From the IMG/VR virus record IMGVR_UViG_3300028786_000006, positions 62,001 through 126,000 of that record: a stretch of DNA of 64,000 nucleotides, one strand, 5' to 3'. The stretch comes from a virus. Numbering within the stretch: position 1 is the first letter of the stretch; every line of letters begins with the position of its first letter. Of this stretch, positions 18,101-26,495 are shown piece after piece. A program made the position numbers and the translations under genes. The notes beneath the pieces were generated by a model, which worked only from the letters and a program-made list of their open reading frames with translations, was not told the DNA's origin and made no database searches.

Positions 18101-19991
18101 CCAATGGCGGTCGAGCTGGAAGAATCGGGACCTGAACACCCTGACTACAGTGACCACGTTTTCCGAATCCACTTCGGTGAGTATCGCGGACAACTTCATA
18201 CAGAATGTGGTCTACACATTCATGCGGGCTATCGGTATCGCGTTTTCTGGTACGTGCCTGCGCCCGTTCACCCGAGTGTACCCGTTCTTCGAGGACAAAC
18301 CTGTTTCGGCCTTCTGTCGACCGGCCGGTGGTGCTAACGGCCAAGCCCTGGTCACTGACGGCTCCGGCGCAATCAATGGGGTGTTCTCGGTACCAAACAC
18401 TTCAGCGAACAACTTCCGGACAGGAACCAACGTGTTTCGCCTTACAGACCAGGCGGATGATTCTCGCAACCCTAATCTGCTGACCACATTTGCTCAGACC
18501 ACGCACGCATCTGGTGGTTCGATCGATTATCGGCAGCAGACCGTTACTTCCACCCGCATCCTGTCGTTTACTGAATCTTCGTCTCTGACCACGGTGTACC
18601 AGAAGGATCCAATCGCTCAGACTTTCTGGGTCACGTCTACCGGCGGCGAGTACCTCGCGGCGGTTGATATCTTCATGGCCACGAAGTCGAGCACGATTCC
18701 CCTGATCGTGGAACTGCGGACTGCGGAAAACGGTTACCCAGGCGGCGATGCCCTGCCGTTCGGTCGTAAGGTGTTACTGCCTTCTCAGGTCGCCGTCAGC
18801 GCTAACGGGATGACGCCAACCCGAGTGACGTTTGATGATTTGGTTTACTTGGAACCTGGGCGCGAGTATTCTATCGTTCTGATGGCGGACACCCAGGAGT
18901 ACAACGCTTGGATCTGTCAGATGGGTGAAACCGTGTTGGGTACTACCCGCTCAGTTTCGGCACAACCAAACCTGGGATCGTTCTTCGTGTCTCAGAACGG
19001 CACCACTTGGACCGCCAACCAGAACCAGGATATGAAGTTCACCTTCTACCGGGCGCTGTTTAATACTGACGACACGGTGGTGACCTTCAATAACACGGCT
19101 CCTGTTTACCGCCCGGCCAAAGGGTTTAACCCGATAGTGACTGTTTCGGGAAACAGCCGCATCGTGTTGTCCCAGGCTACACACGGTTTGAAAGCTGGTG
19201 ATACTTGCATCATTCGCGGTGCAGTCGGCGGTAACGGCTTCAGCTCGGCCCTCCTGAACAAGTCTCAGGTGGTTGAGAGCGTCTCTGGGGATGATGTCAC
19301 CATTAACCTTGGCACTCTAGCGACCGCGACGGGGAACATCGGAGGGGATGCCGTAGAGGTGCTCTCGTCCTACCCTTTCAGCTTGCTCTACGCCAACGTG
19401 AACCAGTTGATCCTGGACGGCACTTCGGTTGAGTGGAAGGTGGTCGCCAAGAACCAAAGCAACCGGGGGCTTTCATCGCCGTTCTCGTTTACACCGGGCG
19501 AAAACCATGGCATGGACGCAGAGTCAGTGATTCAGGTTGGTGGTGACCTTCAGATGACTGCAACGCTGAAGACCACCCGCGATAACCTGAGCCCAGTGAT
19601 CGACCTTGACGGCTTCACCGCCGCCCTGGTACAGCCTCGAATCAACACCGACGTGTCCAACCCGCTTTGCCGGTACGTCACCAAGGATGTGAAGTTCGAT
19701 ACCCCAAGCACCACCGCCAAGATGTATGTCGGTGCGTTGTTACCGGGCGCGACCACCATGAAGTTCTACTACAAGTTGATCAGCACCGGCAGCAGCGCGG
19801 CCAGTGGTACTTGGGTGGAGCTTGCACCTTCGGCTGGGATTGTGAACGACGATATCCGGTTCATGGAGTACACGTACAACCTGACTGGGGTCGGCTCATT
19901 CAGCGGCTTCAAAGTGAAGATCGTTCTGTTGGGTGATGACCCGACCAACGTTCCTAAGCTGTCAGACTTCAGAGCCATCGCTCTGGCGTAA
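15171..19991 (+). CDS. Large virion protein with DUF4815-type N-terminus
   Basis: 1606 residues. The N-terminus, with YYDDFDADKGFLRVLFRP, VQARELTQAQTILQEQ and GNPxFK-like later strands, is characteristic of the DUF4815 family of large structural proteins in T4-like and cyanophage genomes, thought to be baseplate- or tail-fibre-linked. The body is beta-rich with linker-like Gly/Ser/Thr segments; residues about 770-800 carry a conserved helix LGKLERRIENLEYYTTLSAIE. Downstream repeats look like carbohydrate-binding or Ig-like folds but I cannot name them. Bases 17260-17480 use mostly T-ending codons, unlike the rest of the gene. Ends at a strong bidirectional terminator facing the minus-strand fibre cluster. 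Confidence 0.75.
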   Translation: MSDIDTSNAPYYDDFDADKGFLRVLFRPKSVQARELTQAQTILQEQVNRLGRHLFTEGAMVIPGGIRISSQQDYVKLTFISGSVYDDIVDRTDMVVSSVVSGLTAKVKKVIPAEGEDPPSIFVEYTNSGSDNMTKKFSVGESLKFSITVDSVNQNIANARSDAVGFGTWAQVAAGVYFVRGFMVQNAAQDVVVSKYTQDSSNRIGFNVVESIVTEDDDDSLLSNAQGTPNFKAPGAHRLKIELKLATVSTDSAVDDNFIELARVEDGETKELVVDTEYAQLMKTLAQRTYEESGDYSLGQYDFVLREHIKDSTHPDGVFSDDKGGDESKFVFGVKPSISYVKGYRVQNIATDYVPVEKARDTNFVNNAVSSAIYQNYLIITGIHSLPPTDIRKKISLHDAPIVAGNTAGSIIGTARVRAIQFVAAGSIKVFLTDIKMNSGKTFSQVQGLRYTDASSLFGATVSSASMYGSNQNTMLFPLPYPATKSLKRAGASDTTYAVTRQYTVTTNASGVATVSLSSNETFSTPNQVEYLLSATGAANTGGAVAWAEGLFVLSGSPVGRSITINAGVGNASKTFVANVVVIKQQPLEKTKTKTVKVDVVTFTAETFKALTKCDGFKLNSVINDATGEVVTNSYNFFNGQTDNGYRVCELRSKSGAVTGVFQVTYEYFEHSLGDFFSVDSYSNVNYQDIPTYISSSGAAYELSDCLDFRALYDASGEITSVTFAGDVIRPSDTVRVDVEYYLPRRDSVYVSSDGTFGVVKGVPGDEPVYPEVPTDSMKIAELTISAYTFDPLNVIVRLIDNKRYTMRDIGKLERRIENLEYYTTLSAIESKVNKTQIIDPVTGNDRFKNGFATDGFSDFRLCDLDSEEFMFALDLDATVGQPAFSQFPGDMEFGSGANHAKGLGLVSKSYTLKKTIEQPYATRMINVNPFAVFTWNGYVSLNPASDFWRDVWYLPPVMVNQTVDNRGAAVQGTVVNQWRSSWKNRDLNTLTTVTTFSESTSVSIADNFIQNVVYTFMRAIGIAFSGTCLRPFTRVYPFFEDKPVSAFCRPAGGANGQALVTDGSGAINGVFSVPNTSANNFRTGTNVFRLTDQADDSRNPNLLTTFAQTTHASGGSIDYRQQTVTSTRILSFTESSSLTTVYQKDPIAQTFWVTSTGGEYLAAVDIFMATKSSTIPLIVELRTAENGYPGGDALPFGRKVLLPSQVAVSANGMTPTRVTFDDLVYLEPGREYSIVLMADTQEYNAWICQMGETVLGTTRSVSAQPNLGSFFVSQNGTTWTANQNQDMKFTFYRALFNTDDTVVTFNNTAPVYRPAKGFNPIVTVSGNSRIVLSQATHGLKAGDTCIIRGAVGGNGFSSALLNKSQVVESVSGDDVTINLGTLATATGNIGGDAVEVLSSYPFSLLYANVNQLILDGTSVEWKVVAKNQSNRGLSSPFSFTPGENHGMDAESVIQVGGDLQMTATLKTTRDNLSPVIDLDGFTAALVQPRINTDVSNPLCRYVTKDVKFDTPSTTAKMYVGALLPGATTMKFYYKLISTGSSAASGTWVELAPSAGIVNDDIRFMEYTYNLTGVGSFSGFKVKIVLLGDDPTNVPKLSDFRAIALA

Positions 19992-19995
19992 AACC

Positions 19996-20034
19996 AAAAA
20001 AGGGGAATGGCTTGCGCCATTCCCCTTTTTTATT
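19996..20034. terminator. Bidirectional terminator between convergent late operons
   Basis: Perfect 15-bp stem AAAAAAGGGGAATGG / CCATTCCCCTTTTTT with a six-base loop. It ends the plus-strand virion gene and the minus-strand tail-fibre operon. Confidence 0.9.
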
Positions 20035-20062
20035 GCCTGTTACCCAGAGTGGTTGATATAGA

Positions 20063-20785
20063 TCAACGCTCGAAGAAGTACCCCAAGATGTAGACGGTAA
20101 CACCGCCTGTTGAAGTCGCCGTGTTTTTGGCCTGAAATCTACCGTTGGAACCGATAGGAATATCCAATTTAGCGATGACACTGGCGCTAACGCTGGACAG
20201 CCAATTAGGTCCGGCCAGCGCGTTGACTTGATCAACGTTACCGAATACTACGGCGGCGGAGCCGGCGGAGACGCTGGTACAAGCCGTATGCGCAGTAACT
20301 GGGATGGCGGCGGCGGGGTCGATATCGTAAGTGGTGGTGGTTGTACCGCCCGCAAGTACGATGAAAGGTGCTACGCCTGCGTTGGCCACCAGGTAGTACA
20401 TCTGCCCAGTTGACGGGTAGTGGATGAACTTTTGCAGGGTGTTGGAGGCCCCGGCCAGCGCGCTGCCGATGTACCGGCGCGAGCTATCGCCAGTCTTCTG
20501 AAACGCAGAACCTGACACCCGTACCGGCGCGGTCGTGGACATCTCAATATCACCGACACCGGCATTTTCATACAGGTAGAAGTGATAAAAAGTTGCCGCC
20601 GTTAATGACAAACCGGTAAGCGCTTTGTCAGTGCCGAGTTCTACAGCTTTATTCAGTGACGGAACGTAGGCACTGCCTGCCTGTACCGTAAGGGCGTTGG
20701 CTGAGACGTATACCAGGCGTAAACCCTCGATGAACCCTTTGCCCATACCACGTAATTTGGCCGAAGCCCTTTGGATGCTACCCAT
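20063..20785 (-). CDS. Putative tail fibre/spike subunit
   Basis: 240 residues, rich in Ala, Gly, Ser, Thr with beta-strand character. The N-terminal QRASAKLRGMGKGF resembles the opening of the neighbouring 241-residue protein (TRAARLSGLGKEF), suggesting a shared attachment peptide. The middle (AATFYHFYLYENAGVGDIEMS, FQKTGDSSRRYIGS) is similar to distal domains of many phage tail fibres. Last gene of the minus-strand tail operon. A hairpin CCGCCCT/AGGGCGG lies just upstream between it and the preceding gene. Confidence 0.6.
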   Translation of the reverse strand: MGSIQRASAKLRGMGKGFIEGLRLVYVSANALTVQAGSAYVPSLNKAVELGTDKALTGLSLTAATFYHFYLYENAGVGDIEMSTTAPVRVSGSAFQKTGDSSRRYIGSALAGASNTLQKFIHYPSTGQMYYLVANAGVAPFIVLAGGTTTTTYDIDPAAAIPVTAHTACTSVSAGSAAVVFGNVDQVNALAGPNWLSSVSASVIAKLDIPIGSNGRFQAKNTATSTGGVTVYILGYFFER

Positions 20786-20827
20786 TTTCAGATTCCCGGA
20801 AGCCGCCCTTTTCAGGGCGGTTATTGA

Positions 20828-21553
20828 TTAGAACCAGCGGCCCCATGCCGTGTACGTTATGGTGTAGTTGGCAGAGGCTTGTGAAACCGCTGACATGAGC
20901 ACGCCTGTTGGTGTCAGGGATGCTGTGGCGGAAGAGATGGTTGACCACCAAGTGGCCTGTGTGCCGTTACCGCTAGAAAAAACTATTTCGTTGGGCACAG
21001 CCGTAAATGGCTGTGCCCAACTTAAAGCTGCCTCAAGGGCCACTGTAGTGAATAAGGATCCTGTTGACCCAGTTAGTGCCCGAGTTACGGCGACTCTACG
21101 ACTGCACATCATAGTGCCGTCAGCCCACTTGGTCCAACTACCATTGGCGTTGGTGCCTGTTTCGATAATGGCGCCAGTGGGCACACCCCCGACCTGTGAT
21201 ACAGTCCCCAATACCTTGGCGTCGGATTCCGACTTGGTATAGCAGTTGGCCACTAAGAACGACCCGAATGCAACCACTTGCACCAAGTCCCCGAGCGCTG
21301 CCCCTTCGACCAACACCACAGACGTCCCGGTTGTGGCCGCATAATCAACCGTTTTCTGGAGGATGAACCCGTTGAGCGCGACGATGGTTGATCCTACAGT
21401 GTAGGCCAGGCTCACGCCATTGACGTCAGCCCCGCTGAACGAAGTCTGCCCCGCCGTCGCGTTGTACGAGTAGTGAACCATGGTGCTACTGGTGGCCGCA
21501 ACTAGAGCATCAAACTCTTTGCCCAGGCCGGATAAACGTGCTGCCCTTGTCAT
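20828..21553 (-). CDS. Putative tail fibre protein sharing a repeat domain with the 504-residue fibre
   Basis: 241 residues. Residues 27-115 (SYNATAGQTSFSGADVNGV ... GDLVQVVAF ... NCYTKSESDAKVL) are a clear duplicate of residues 88-176 of the 504-residue fibre two genes upstream. The C-terminal half (ETGTNANGSWTKWADGTMMCSRR, SWAQPFTAVP) is the type of C-terminal receptor-binding or tip domain seen in many siphovirus and myovirus fibres. Probably part of an adhesin; the exact role is not resolved. Confidence 0.65.
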   Translation of the reverse strand: MTRAARLSGLGKEFDALVAATSSTMVHYSYNATAGQTSFSGADVNGVSLAYTVGSTIVALNGFILQKTVDYAATTGTSVVLVEGAALGDLVQVVAFGSFLVANCYTKSESDAKVLGTVSQVGGVPTGAIIETGTNANGSWTKWADGTMMCSRRVAVTRALTGSTGSLFTTVALEAALSWAQPFTAVPNEIVFSSGNGTQATWWSTISSATASLTPTGVLMSAVSQASANYTITYTAWGRWF

Positions 21554-21615
21554 TGTTGAACCCTTTGTGTTCGTTGCCGGGAACCCGCTCCAAGGGGGCG
21601 GGTTATTCGATGCCT

Positions 21616-22050
21616 TTAGCTCGGGGTTTCAGTTACGGTCGGACCCTGAAGCCCAAGGGCCGGTAATTCGAACAGAAACTGTTTGACGGTTGGTTGGGTG
21701 CGGTTGCCGGCTTCAACTGCAGCCAGCTGGGTGTAGCAGTAATCCCAAACCAGCGAGCGCCAGGCTCGGAACGCCTTACCGTCTTTCTGAAACTTAGTCA
21801 CTGCTGGTTCTTCAGCATACGTGACCGCGTTGATGATGTTGTCGTAGCCATAGAGCTTGGCCGCTGAGTCGAGGTGGTTCTGAACGGCCACCTCATATTC
21901 CTTTTCAGTAGCGTCAGGCAGCCCCCACTTACCGGTAGCCAGGGCAACAAACGTCGGGTCTGTGCGCTCCGTTTTCATGGTGATCCAGCCTTCAGGGCAG
22001 ACACCATCGTACTGTTGGAGGGATTGTCCTACTTTAGCGAAAACTGCCAT
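21616..22050 (-). CDS. Putative tail fibre assembly protein
   Basis: 144 residues, starting at an overlap with the preceding fibre stop codon (TAATG). The segment VAVQNHLDSAAKLYGYDNIINA and later AFRAWRSLVWDYCYTQLAAV is a familiar layout in phage tail-fibre assembly/DUF4376-like proteins that follow fibre genes. Such proteins act as chaperones for fibre trimerisation or as small tail components. Assignment is by pattern and position. Confidence 0.6.
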   Translation of the reverse strand: MAVFAKVGQSLQQYDGVCPEGWITMKTERTDPTFVALATGKWGLPDATEKEYEVAVQNHLDSAAKLYGYDNIINAVTYAEEPAVTKFQKDGKAFRAWRSLVWDYCYTQLAAVEAGNRTQPTVKQFLFELPALGLQGPTVTETPS

Positions 22051-23564
22051 TACACTGCTCCTTTAGACTTCCAAACTTTGACTCGTGATGGTAGAGAAGT
22101 AACAGTCCCTGTCGTCCCAAATGGGTCCCCCATGCTGGAACTATCTACCTTGATGGCCGTAACCCCTGTTTGGACGACAATACTACCCCCGTTGAGCTGG
22201 TTTGCCGCCGCGCCATACGAGGATGGAGACGAAAGTTGAAACCCTGGGTTACCCCACACCCCACCATATAGAACTTCCAATTGGCACATGACATGATAGC
22301 CAGGGAACGGGTTCGAAATCACATACCGGCTATTGACACCAATGTTGGCAGGGGAAGCCTGAGTACCGCCGTTAGGGTAAACGATGGTAAAATCGACCTG
22401 GCCGTTCAGAGTCTGAAAAGCGGCGTTCAGAACAGCGTAATCCGTTGCCAGCTGGGCGGCGTTGGCCGAGCCAGGATTGACTACTGCACCGAACAGTTTG
22501 ATCACCCAGCAACCGGTGGCACTGATCGGTCGGGATTCAGAACCACCGGAATTGTTGATCGTGATGCCTGTGGTCTTGCTGCCTGTGTTGGTTGAACCAG
22601 CAATAGCGCTGAACACGCCACCAGCTGTATACGCGGTGCCTGTTGTCACACCCATTGAGTGGAAGTGACCTGGGTCATTGATTGTATGGCCGTGGTCGAG
22701 GTTGCTAGACGATTGAATCACACCCGCAATGGCCGCCGACAACGTACCATCACCCCGCATGAACACAGCGCCCAAGCTACCAGCCGCTTTACCGTTGTAA
22801 TCTGGCATGCGGAACGTAGTAGAACCATCACCTACCGTGAAAGAACCGCGCTGTGTTGGGTCAGCGGTCCAGTTGGCTTCAGTGACGACAGGCATTTGGC
22901 CGCCGAGAATGGCCGTCGTCGCATCAGGGTAGGTGGCCCGAGAAACGGTTTGGCCGTCGGCCGGTACTCGACCGGCCGGAATCGCGGCCCGCAAACCAGG
23001 CCACCATTCAACGTGGAACATCGGTACAGCTGAGGCCAGGATCTTGGCGTCTGCTTCCGCTTTGGTGTAGACGTTTGCGATGTTGAACGTATCGAAGGCA
23101 ATAACCTGAAGGATGTCACCGGCCTGTAGACCAACACCAACGACAACGCTCGTGCCAGTGGAGGCGGTTACATCAGTGCCCTGGGAGAGAGCCACGCCGT
23201 TGACGGAGATAATCGTCGCTGTTGGAACATACCCCAGGTTCACGCCGTGAATGTCAACGCCGCTGAAGGTCGTCTGGCCAGCGCTGGCCACGAACTCATA
23301 CGTCACCAGGGTGCCGTTGATGCTGCCGATACCCAGGGTTACCCAGCCGCCGGCGATGTAACCTTCAAACTTCCCAGTTTCGGTGTTAGCCCGGAGGATA
23401 CCGTCGACGGGCGCCGGGTCACGGGCAGCGGTGTTACCAGAGGTGAGAACCAGGGTGCCCACCATGGTGAGCTTGCCGTTTACCGTGACACCCTTGGCAA
23501 ACGTCGAATCTTCCATGGACCACAGCCCATGCTTTACTTTGAATGGAACTTTATTGACAGCCAT
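22050..23564 (-). CDS. Tail fibre protein with collar-like and HxH tip region
   Basis: 504 residues. An N-terminal segment (KVPFKVKHGLWSMEDSTFAKG) typical of fibres that dock on a baseplate, then a repeat domain at 88-176 duplicated in the 241-residue protein, a tail-collar-like region near residues 185-290 (AAIPAGRVPADGQTVSR, FRMPDYNGK, GAVFMRGDGT), and a HGHTINDPGHFHSMG stretch whose HxH pattern recalls metal-binding fibre tips such as T4 gp12/gp37. The C-terminal 130 residues look like a separate beta domain. A receptor-binding role is likely. Confidence 0.72.
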   Translation of the reverse strand: MAVNKVPFKVKHGLWSMEDSTFAKGVTVNGKLTMVGTLVLTSGNTAARDPAPVDGILRANTETGKFEGYIAGGWVTLGIGSINGTLVTYEFVASAGQTTFSGVDIHGVNLGYVPTATIISVNGVALSQGTDVTASTGTSVVVGVGLQAGDILQVIAFDTFNIANVYTKAEADAKILASAVPMFHVEWWPGLRAAIPAGRVPADGQTVSRATYPDATTAILGGQMPVVTEANWTADPTQRGSFTVGDGSTTFRMPDYNGKAAGSLGAVFMRGDGTLSAAIAGVIQSSSNLDHGHTINDPGHFHSMGVTTGTAYTAGGVFSAIAGSTNTGSKTTGITINNSGGSESRPISATGCWVIKLFGAVVNPGSANAAQLATDYAVLNAAFQTLNGQVDFTIVYPNGGTQASPANIGVNSRYVISNPFPGYHVMCQLEVLYGGVWGNPGFQLSSPSSYGAAANQLNGGSIVVQTGVTAIKVDSSSMGDPFGTTGTVTSLPSRVKVWKSKGAV

Positions 23565-23595
23565 CTACCTTTCCCTTTCCAGGTATGATTGGGGT

Positions 23596-23617
23596 GTAGC
23601 CCTCACAGGAGGGCTAC
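23596..23617 (-). other. Hairpin at the junction of two fibre genes
   Basis: GTAGCCCT / AGGGCTAC inverted repeat overlapping the stop codon of the 671-residue fibre gene. There is no T-tract, so attenuation or mRNA protection is as likely as termination. Confidence 0.4.
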
Positions 23618-25618
23618 GGTCTTGAGTGAGAAGGAACATGAGCCGGTGTTCGGTAACACGTTCAGGATCACGTTGTTGCCGCTGACAGAGTACGAGAGGG
23701 TCATGAGGTCAGGGCCGACTTGCCCATACTCAGTTACATAGACTTCGGCCGCGCCGTCATGAGCCAGAAGCACCTCTACCACCTGACGAGGCCCGCCGGC
23801 TGTCGCAACGCAGCTGATGATGAACTTACCGCCCTGATAGACAGTTTTGTCTATGCTGGTAATGGCCGTACTCGTCGTGATGTTGGTCAGAAAGACGTTG
23901 GCTGCGTACAACGAAGCGACCTTGGCGTTCAAAGTCTTCAGGTTGACAGCGTCGTTGTCCGCAACCGGATCAGCCAACCAGTTGATCTGCTTGGCAGTAC
24001 CGGCGCTTGTGCCCATGGCCACCGGCACTGCCATCAATACAGAAGTGCTCTGAATTCTGACCTTCTCAACCCCAGTAACACTGAAACCAATACCGGTGCC
24101 AATGTTGAACATACCGTCAGCCGGGTATCCATTGAAGTTCAGAATCGGGAGAGCTGCTGTGCCCTGCTCCAACACCAATTGCTTCTTGGCGGAGATCGCC
24201 GTGGGTGTGACCCGCAGAACATCAACACCGCCCGGCCTGATTGCCACCAGGGTCGGGTCAGCAGCGATTATGTCAACATCGTTCGTTCCGCGGATACGAA
24301 CTGTCGAACCACGCACCCGTGCTTCGTTGGTTGCACTGAGCAGGACGTGGCGGGTTGCGCCGTCCAGGTAGTCAGTCAGGTAACCCAGTGAGTTCAGGGA
24401 GATGTATTTCCCCGCCTTGGTGAAGAGGCCTGTGGACTTGACCGAGAACACCTCTTGACCGGAGACCTGATGAACCACTTCACCGGCCAGGGCGTACGCG
24501 CCTGTGGTTGCGTCGCTGAAATTGTATGAGAGGGCACCGGTACTGCCGTCCTGGAACGTAGCCGATCCCAGGATTACCGGGTTCAGGCGCGGTAACTTCT
24601 TGTCATCCAGGTCCGAGATCGCAGTTTCGGTGTCAACTGTAGAAGCCTGGATGTCTTTCTTGTTCGCGTTCAGGCGGTCGTACGTGACCATCGAGGACCT
24701 GTAGTCACCGTAGGCGGCAACGACCATGCCCTGGCGATACGAACCCTGGGCCCCGGCAAACGAAACGACCTTGGACTGGTCGCGGAGCAGAAGCCATGCA
24801 CTACCAGACCAAACAACCGAGTCTCCCTGCCTGAACAGCTCAGTTGTTCCATCACCGACGATGTCAGCAGACCCGTCAGCAGACACCACATACTGAGAAC
24901 CATCCGGGCTGTCACCAGTCGGCGTTACTGGCGCGACAGCTTTCGCCAGGGTGGCATTGAGCGCATCACCGGCAACCGCGTTGGTGCTTGGGTCCCATGT
25001 ACCGCGAATCCTCAGACTCTTGGTGAGTCCACCCAAGAATGCAGACTTCTTGATCTTCCTGAGCAACCCGTCGGTCACACTGTGGAACAGCAGCTCATCC
25101 TCTTGGGCCGCTGTACCCGCCTCCGGTGTACCTGTGATGTCGACACGCAGCTTCGCGTTCGCGTCGTTCGTGGTTAATTTCAGACCGGGGATGAAGTCCA
25201 GTTCAACTTCGATGCTGTTGGGGGAACCCGCAACAAATCGAAGGCCCTTGCCGGCGACGTTGGTGTCTACGGCGCGCTTGTCCATGTACTCCTTGGCCAC
25301 CGCCCCGCGCCCGCCAACTGGGTCCGTCGCAATCGTAACCTCCTGGCCACTCGGGACGGTCAACCCAGAACTGAACAGCGCCGGGGCGAGGAAGTTCTTT
25401 TCGCCCTCGATCGACTGGGCCATGTCGTTATTGACGAAGCGTTCGTACAGGATGTCGACCAGGCGCTTCAGTTCGTGAGACATGGCCGAGGACGGTACGT
25501 GGTCTTCAAGGTTGGTTTCGAACGATTGGGTGATGGCGCTCTTGGGGATCAGGTAGTCTACCCGCTCAAGCCGCTCGTCGATCTCCTCACCATTATACTT
25601 GGACAGAAAGTCAGACAT
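23603..25618 (-). CDS. Long tail fibre-like protein (proximal part)
   Basis: 671 residues, starting MSDFLSKYNGEEIDERL. Helical N-terminus to about residue 75, followed by beta-rich fibre shaft (GLTVPSGQEVTIATDP, KGLRFVAGSPNSIEVELDF) and a pattern of strands typical of fibres with repeated ALPILNFNGYPADG-like motifs. The last 90 residues (TSTAITSIDKTVYQGGKFI) are a small beta domain seen at C-termini of many fibre proteins. Starts 8 bases inside the end of the upstream baseplate gene, so the two are coupled. It probably links the baseplate to the downstream fibres. Confidence 0.7.
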   Translation of the reverse strand: MSDFLSKYNGEEIDERLERVDYLIPKSAITQSFETNLEDHVPSSAMSHELKRLVDILYERFVNNDMAQSIEGEKNFLAPALFSSGLTVPSGQEVTIATDPVGGRGAVAKEYMDKRAVDTNVAGKGLRFVAGSPNSIEVELDFIPGLKLTTNDANAKLRVDITGTPEAGTAAQEDELLFHSVTDGLLRKIKKSAFLGGLTKSLRIRGTWDPSTNAVAGDALNATLAKAVAPVTPTGDSPDGSQYVVSADGSADIVGDGTTELFRQGDSVVWSGSAWLLLRDQSKVVSFAGAQGSYRQGMVVAAYGDYRSSMVTYDRLNANKKDIQASTVDTETAISDLDDKKLPRLNPVILGSATFQDGSTGALSYNFSDATTGAYALAGEVVHQVSGQEVFSVKSTGLFTKAGKYISLNSLGYLTDYLDGATRHVLLSATNEARVRGSTVRIRGTNDVDIIAADPTLVAIRPGGVDVLRVTPTAISAKKQLVLEQGTAALPILNFNGYPADGMFNIGTGIGFSVTGVEKVRIQSTSVLMAVPVAMGTSAGTAKQINWLADPVADNDAVNLKTLNAKVASLYAANVFLTNITTSTAITSIDKTVYQGGKFIISCVATAGGPRQVVEVLLAHDGAAEVYVTEYGQVGPDLMTLSYSVSGNNVILNVLPNTGSCSFSLKTVALL

Positions 25619-26495
25619 TGTTTACCTCAGCATTCTTCTGGAGATGCACTTTGAACCCAGCTGGGTGGAAATTGGTCAGGAAAATAGTCCTGAAGAAGAA
25701 ATCGTATTCAGCGGGGTCGCGGTTCGTGAGGATCACGTAGGTGAACTCGTTGAACACCTCGTCGTCCCGCAAGCGCTTGGCGCTGTCCAGAACCATACAG
25801 TCGTCGGCAACCATGATGTCGACCTTTGGGTTGTAGGTCTCGATCGTTTCACCGAAGAAGATGTTGAAGAACAGCTCAGCGGCCTTTTCAGTACCTCGGA
25901 TGGCGTAGATGTGGTTCAAAAGCTTCAAAAGCCTGATGTTATCTAGTGTTCGATAACGTTTCGGATTTTCACTGTTGAACACCACCACGTTTTCACTGTC
26001 CGAGGTATTGAACGGGTCGTATGACGCGGTCAGGAGGTGGCTGTAGTTCTCGATGAGATTGTCTGCAGTCTTCGCGAAGTTGAACGAGCTGAACCACTCG
26101 TTCATGTGCTTCTCGTTGACCCGAGTCGACTCCATAGGGCGGTCGCTGTGGTCGGAGAACGACTCGCCATCAGCGGTTTCGAACTCTTCGAAGCGACGCT
26201 CCATGCGGTAGTCATCAGCCAGGCGGTCGGCCTCAGTACCCGGCGGCGTCTCCCTGATCTTGTCAATCAGCGGGCTTTGGCCCGCGAGAGACTCTTCACC
26301 AGTCCGGATGAACCCATCGATGTCGATCTTCTGCCAGCTGGTGTCAGACTTCAACATTTCCAGCTCGCCGGGGGTAACGTTGTCAGTGCGATGGAGCCAC
26401 TCGTAGTACCCCTTCAGGAACGCCACGAAATCCGGGTAGTGTTCTCTGAAGTGGGACGGGAGTTGCGACTCGATCCGGAGGGATTGGTTAGGCAT
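25611..26495 (-). CDS. Baseplate-associated structural protein
   Basis: 294 residues from ATG at 26495, which overlaps the gp6 stop by 8 bases. The opening SLRIESQLPSHFREHYP followed by FVAFLKGYYEWLHR is a well-known signature of a virion structural protein found next to gp6 in cyanophage and other T4-like genomes, probably a baseplate wedge component. A longer reading to 26594 is possible in the frame but lies inside gp6 and has no support. The segment NVVVFNSENPKRYRTLDN-like middle and FFNIFFGETIETYNPK are also conserved by memory of the family. Confidence 0.7.
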   Translation of the reverse strand: MPNQSLRIESQLPSHFREHYPDFVAFLKGYYEWLHRTDNVTPGELEMLKSDTSWQKIDIDGFIRTGEESLAGQSPLIDKIRETPPGTEADRLADDYRMERRFEEFETADGESFSDHSDRPMESTRVNEKHMNEWFSSFNFAKTADNLIENYSHLLTASYDPFNTSDSENVVVFNSENPKRYRTLDNIRLLKLLNHIYAIRGTEKAAELFFNIFFGETIETYNPKVDIMVADDCMVLDSAKRLRDDEVFNEFTYVILTNRDPAEYDFFFRTIFLTNFHPAGFKVHLQKNAEVNNV

